DNA of 64,000 nucleotides, taken from Mortierella sp. BCC40632 (Eukaryota; Mortierellomycota; Mortierellomycetes; Mortierellales; Mortierellaceae). Under the pieces are notes generated by a model that did no database searches, was not told where the DNA came from, and was given only the letters and a program-made list of their open reading frames with translations. This document shows positions 59,652 to 64,000 of this stretch, in pieces; the first letter of the stretch is position 1; every line of letters begins with the position of its first letter. The DNA is taken from assembly GCA_011634665.1 (NCBI GenBank), contig WAEK01000001.1, positions 635,501 through 699,500 of the forward strand, read 5' to 3'. The position numbers were made by a program, and so were the translations under genes.

Positions 59652-60323
59652 TTTCTCCCCCAAAGCAGAGGACAAGAATCTAGTGGGATGGTTATCAAAG
59701 CTTTCGGCGAACTGCCCAAGGCTGGCGAGAGAGAGACCCAGTGACGTCCATCCTAAGCCACCGACAAGATTTTTCACGGTTCAATCCATCGTTTATAGGG
59801 AGGGCAGGTCCAGGGAGATTGAATTCCTTCTCTTCACATTCGCTTGGGAACATTGTAATGTGCTGCATTTCCACGGTTCAAAAAAAAAGAAAAGAAAGAA
59901 AACTGCCTTGGCATTGGAACATTGGGCGTCTCTCAGGATTCATCGTCCAGGATCAATTTTGAACGTGGAGTCTTTGGATCATCACCATCGTCATCTTTAT
60001 GATGGTCATCATTGGTTCATCCTCAGACCTTTCTGGATCATTTCTCCTCCGAGATCCTCTGGAATGCTGTCAGAGCTATATGATATTCAACCACAGTTGG
60101 AAGAATTCTTTATTCTTCCTCCTCCTCCCCCTCGGGATGATGGAGCTGAATCTTGGATGCTTGATCAACTCTCTAGCTTCACCTAATTCAACCTGAGGCG
60201 CAATTCCGGGTCCAATCTCGGTCAAAGAATCCCGCCATCCTAGGAATGACCCATCATCTAATATCCGATTCTGGCTTCTCTTGATCATTTCTTCCCCTTC
60301 TCGGTTCCTCAATCTAGTTCAAC
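59652..60323. other. 3' flank of pop2 and promoter of eL28
   Basis: About 670 bp of ordinary complexity. CT-rich sequence just before the eL28 ATG fits the pyrimidine-rich starts of ribosomal protein genes. No additional gene seen. Confidence 0.5.
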
Positions 60324-61662
60324 ATGTCGGCTGATCTTACCTGGTAATGATTTGCTTTTGGTCGATCCGCAGGATGGTACCCTCTTATGACATCTTTACA
60401 AATGGACTTTTTTTTTTGGACCTAACAATGATCTTCCACTCTTCACAAACTCTCCCCCTTCTCTTATCTAGGCTTCTTATCAAGAACAACAACTCTTACC
60501 TCGTCAAGCGCAACGGCGTTGAGTTCTCTTCGGAGGCTGGTAACTTGTTGAACAAGAACACCTACAAGTTCTCTGGCCTTGCCAACAAGAAGGTATGCCA
60601 CAGCTGCCTCCATGGAACGTCCATGATATTGCCCCCTCCCCTATAGACTTGGTTCAATTTTTTTTCTCTCGTGGATTCCCTCTCCGCTTGTTGGCTTTTC
60701 AGTCTGGATTTTTCAGGAAGCAGGGTATCAGAAAAAAAAAACAAGCACAGAGTAACCCAATGGAGACGACATTTTGGACCATTGGACAAAGATCCACTAC
60801 ATTGAACAGCTCTATTCTTTTTTACCCAGATCCACGCCAATCCAGCGGGAGGGCATGCTCAGCATCATATCCCCTTTCCATTCTTTTGGAAGCAACTTTG
60901 CAAGAGTTCTAAGCGTTCCAAAAAAATTTATCTCTTTATGTGAACTCTTTTAGACCATTGACATCCAGGCTGCCGCTGGCCGTGGTGTCGTTGTCTCCAC
61001 CAAGAAGACCTCCGTCCCCGCCTACAAGCCCTCCAAGACCATCAACAAGGTCACCTTGAACAAGGGTATCCGCAAGTCCGCTGCCTCCGTTGCCAACCTC
61101 GCTCGCAGCGGCTACCGCGCTGATCTCCGCAAGGTAATGTCTTGTGCCCATTTTTTAAATGTTTTTATCCATTGCCTTTGTCGTCCCCTCTCCCTCTCTT
61201 GATCCGCTGCCCTTTTCTTTTCTACACACACACACATACACCATATCGGTAAAGAAAGCAAAGTGCTAGAACCCAGCAGACTCTTTTGACATGAAAGCTG
61301 GGCGTACATTATTTGCAAGAGTGAACAAACCCCCGAGTCGAAGCCAAAGTGCTCCTCTCGGGTCCCTTATGTCTTTGCTTATTATTATCAGACAATGGAT
61401 GACCATTATCCAAAGCTTTGGGCCTTGACTGGGAATATACCCTCTCCTCGACTCTATCCTTTTCCTCATTTGAACCTCATCCTCCCCTATCCTCCTCATA
61501 CTCAATTGATCCGAGACATCATACTGACGCATGTGTATCTGATTGATGATCATCCGACTATAGGCCGCTCTTGCCCGTCTCTCTGCTGTCCTTGCTTCCC
61601 AGAAGCCCGTCAAGGCTGCCCCCAAGAAGGCTGCCAAGGGCATCCGTGCCCTCAAGCACTAA
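60324..61662 (+). CDS. rpl28: 60S ribosomal protein eL28
   Basis: Four exons, 60324-60343 (20 nt), 60472-60592, 60954-61133 and 61564-61662, give 139 residues. The N-terminus '[35 protein letters not shown]' matches the eL28 family, followed by '[17 protein letters not shown]' and the basic tail '[16 protein letters not shown]'. It is a structural protein of the large cytosolic subunit, present in animals, plants and many fungi but absent from budding yeast. Codon use is strongly biased to C-ending codons, as expected for high expression. Introns 2 (361 nt) and 3 (430 nt) are long for this window; intron 3 has two stable-looking stems (see findings). Confidence 0.96.
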
Positions 61663-61977
61663 ATATTTTATGCTTGTGATACTCGCGAAGAAATAAATGG
61701 GCCTTTTTGGACTCGATCTATAAAGTGTTGAGCTACTGCATACGTGTCTGGTTGGTGATCGAGGGTGCGTGCTTGTGAGAGAGTGTGTGAGAGCAACTGA
61801 GAGAGAGAGAGATAGAGCGAGATCAATGATGCGGCGTCAGGATGCTTGTGGTTCCTTTCACCAACTCTTTATGCAAAGAGTAACCACTAGAGGCTCGAGG
61901 AGTTCAAAAATAAAAAAAATAAGGGTGAGAAGTCGATGTTGTTGGACACAGACTTTAAAGCTCTGTTAACGTGTTCA

Positions 61978-62014
<37 letters not shown>

Positions 62015-62081
62015 CCCTTTTTTATTCTCACCATTTCCTCATCATTCTCACCTCTCCATCGAGATTCAAACCAACAAGACC
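61663..62081. other. Intergenic region between rpl28 and the O-methyltransferase gene
   Basis: About 420 bp; it contains (GA)n at 61798-61813 and a run of about 32 T at 61983-62014 just before the methyltransferase leader. No gene seen. Confidence 0.5.
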
Positions 62082-63158
62082 ATGGCATCTCTTTCCATTT
62101 TGTCAAGAACTCGGCCCGCGACTCGCTCAGTCCTTCAGCGACTCGCCTCAACTAGGCCTCGCTCCTTCCTCCCCTCCAAGGCCGCCGTCTCAGTCATGTC
62201 CTTTCACTCGTCCGGAAGCTTGTCAACGCTCAAGTCTGCCATCGTGGGAGAGGACAACCCAATTCTCCCTTACTGCGAATCCTTGTCCACGCCACTTCCT
62301 GAAAAGTTTACCCGCCTCCGTGAGGAGACCGCTGAGGCCTATCCTCAGAGTACTTTCATGGCCGTCTCGGATCAACAGGGAAAGACTCTTCAGATCTTGA
62401 TGCGCATGATCCGACCCAAGACTGTGCTTGAGCTCGGATGTTTTATGGGGTATAGCGCTATGGCCATGGCCGATGGACTTGAGCCAGGTGCCAAGTTGTA
62501 TACGTGCGAAAAGGATCCCAAGGCGGCAAGACTCTCTCGCGCCTTGTTTGAACGAGAAGGGTTCACCTCGGGCGATAAGCAGGCGAGGATTGAACTCATT
62601 CAGGGCGATGCTGCCTCGAGTCTTCAAGAGTTGATCAAGAAGAACATCCAGTTTGATGTGATCTTTTTAGGTAAAGGATAGACATTTTGCTTGATTAGAA
62701 GTGGACGCGACATTCTTGGTCTCTCTTTTTTTTTTCTTCTTCTTTTCAACACGCTGAGCTAAGGTAGCAAACATTTAACGCTCACCCTTTGGTTATTTTT
62801 ACTTTTGGGGGAAAAAAATATTATCCTATGGCTAGATGCTGACAAGGGAGGATATGTCCACTATTATGACACTATCCTCGAAAGCAATCTTCTCAGCAAG
62901 GATGGTTTCATCATTGCGGATAACACGCTGTTCTATGGTACTGTCCTGAATGCTCCCACGGCCAATGCCTCGAAGGGTGAGGCTTCTTCACAGAACAATG
63001 AGTTGACTGCAACCACACCCAAGGTCGATAAAAGTCACCTTCAAAAGCTGGGAAACCAGTTGGACATCTTCAACCGTCATGTGCTGAATGACTCTCGAGT
63101 GGATGTCGTTATTTTGCCCATCTTTGATGGCCTGAGTCTCATTACAAGGCGACGATAG
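62082..63158 (+). CDS. SAM-dependent O-methyltransferase, class I (CCoAOMT/COMT-like)
   Basis: Two exons, 62082-62670 and 62836-63158, give 303 residues. The SAM-binding motif I is 'VLELGCFMGYSAMAMADGL', followed by 'YTCEKDPKAARLSRALFE' and 'IELIQGDAASSL'. The metal/substrate motif 'FLDADKGGYVHYYD' is formed exactly across the splice junction, and 'GFIIADNTLFYGTVL' is the usual strand. The family methylates catechol-type hydroxyls using Mg2+. The first 45 residues are rich in Arg/Ser with no acids ('RTRPATRSVLQRLASTRPRS'), like a mitochondrial presequence; many relatives in this family lack it. A second Met at residue 39 could give a cytosolic form. A Thr/Ser/Asn-rich insert of about 25 residues follows the 'TLFYG' strand. 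The substrate cannot be told. Confidence 0.92.
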
Positions 63159-64000
63159 ATACTTGTGTAGTAGGAGTAGTAGTTGAAGTAGAAGTAGTGA
63201 GAGACAGACAGACAGACAGACAGCCCAGAGAGAGAATGAATACCCTTAAGCTGAGCAGCAGAGAATCAGGCCAGCTAGCCAGTCAGCCAGAGAGAGAGAG
63301 AGAGAGAGAGACAGGGAAAGAAAGAAAGACTGGTTCAAATCGCGTGCCCAGAGTTCCTCGTCATTTGCCCCTCTCCTTTCCAGCACCAAAAGGTTGATTA
63401 AACTGGACTCAGAAGGCGGGAGGAGAAAGGAGTCTTGTGAAGATATTGAGAAATACTTGGACTGTTGGATGGATGGCTAGTACCACCTCCACCCTTCACC
63501 GGAATACATCCATTGGGGCATCCTATCGATCCATTATCACTCTCCCCTGGACTCGCCTTATCCGACACTGTTAGGCCGAACAGGATGTTTTTTTTTCTTC
63601 TTTTCTCTGGACAGACTATCGACCTTTTTATTCTTATGGACAGGGCTTTGTGGACGGCGGAAGGATGAGAGATGAAGAGTAGTCGGTTCAAGAACTTGAA
63701 GGACTATAGGGGGTTTTCAACATCAACCCCCCTACCCTACCAGTTCTACTATGGAGTGGCGATGAACAAAGGGAGGGTCATCTATACTGGACAAAGTACA
63801 CAGTACAGGGGGAAAGAAAAAGAAAGCCAGGACCCAGCAAGCAGCAAACAGCCTCTCGTTCCACTCTCTCCTGAAAACTCCCTTTATCATACACATCTCA
63901 GCTTTTTCATCTGGACATCCAAGACTCATCGTCTGTCGGCACTTTCTTTTTTCTTTTGTTTTGTTCGAAACACAACTTCCTGTTCTTAGAAAGACCATGC
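63159..64000. other. Right end of window; possible terminal exon on minus strand
   Basis: After the methyltransferase stop come (GACA)n at 63204-63222 and (GA)n at 63290-63310. On the minus strand 63567-63398 is a possible terminal exon with a clean acceptor (ctaacag) and a Ser/Gly-rich peptide ('VSDKASPGESDNGSIGCPNG'), ending at TAA. I could not join it to an upstream exon inside the window. A short palindrome (GGGGGTT/AACCCCC) is at 63707-63732. Confidence 0.25.

Overview
The window is nuclear DNA of a filamentous, early-diverging fungus, most likely a Mortierella-type mould (Mortierellomycotina; this is an inference). Genes are cut by short GT-AG introns, many of them carrying long homopolymer or CT/GA tracts. 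The window holds a velvet regulator, a CCR4-NOT deadenylase, a Kre9/Knh-type GPI protein and a NEDD1 homologue. It also holds two unrelated genes that share a 'YFLC-x-CG'-like block, which I recall as strongly expanded in Mortierella proteomes. All coding exons were joined by hand from frame and splice-site agreement.

Layout. 1-860: 3' end of a RasGEF gene (+). 1878-4183: 6-phosphogluconate dehydrogenase (-). 4786-6144: one doubtful and one hypothetical gene (+). 6502-9109: SR splicing factor (+). 10845-11432: GPI-anchored Kre9-like protein (-). 11433-17780: 6 kb without a convincing protein gene, but with a tRNA-Ile(AAU) gene, a long hairpin and a U1 snRNA gene. 17781-24110, all (-): serine-rich hypothetical, VPS68/TMEM50 homologue, velvet factor. 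25604-34391, all (-): large repeat-type protein, NEDD1 homologue, small conserved membrane protein. 36363-37994: casein kinase 2 beta (+). 39105-40497: galactose-1-phosphate uridylyltransferase (-), divergent from ADAT3/TAD3 (40835-43098, +) across a 337-bp promoter that is largely (CT)n. 44342-44857: expansin/barwin-like secreted protein (+). 46192-52952: seven-exon kelch-TM-kinase receptor-like gene (-). 55093-56733: eIF2B beta (-). 57721-59651: POP2/CAF1 (+). 60324-61662: ribosomal protein eL28 (+). 62082-63158: O-methyltransferase (+).

The genes do not form a pathway cluster. They are mostly housekeeping (NADPH supply, galactose use, tRNA editing, mRNA decay, translation, splicing, endosomal sorting, spindle), with signalling and development genes between them (RasGEF, CK2, velvet, kelch-kinase). 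The least ordinary items are the U1 gene hidden in an ORF-poor stretch, the kelch-kinase with altered kinase motifs, the block it appears to share with the 1161-residue protein, and a candidate poison exon in the SR gene.
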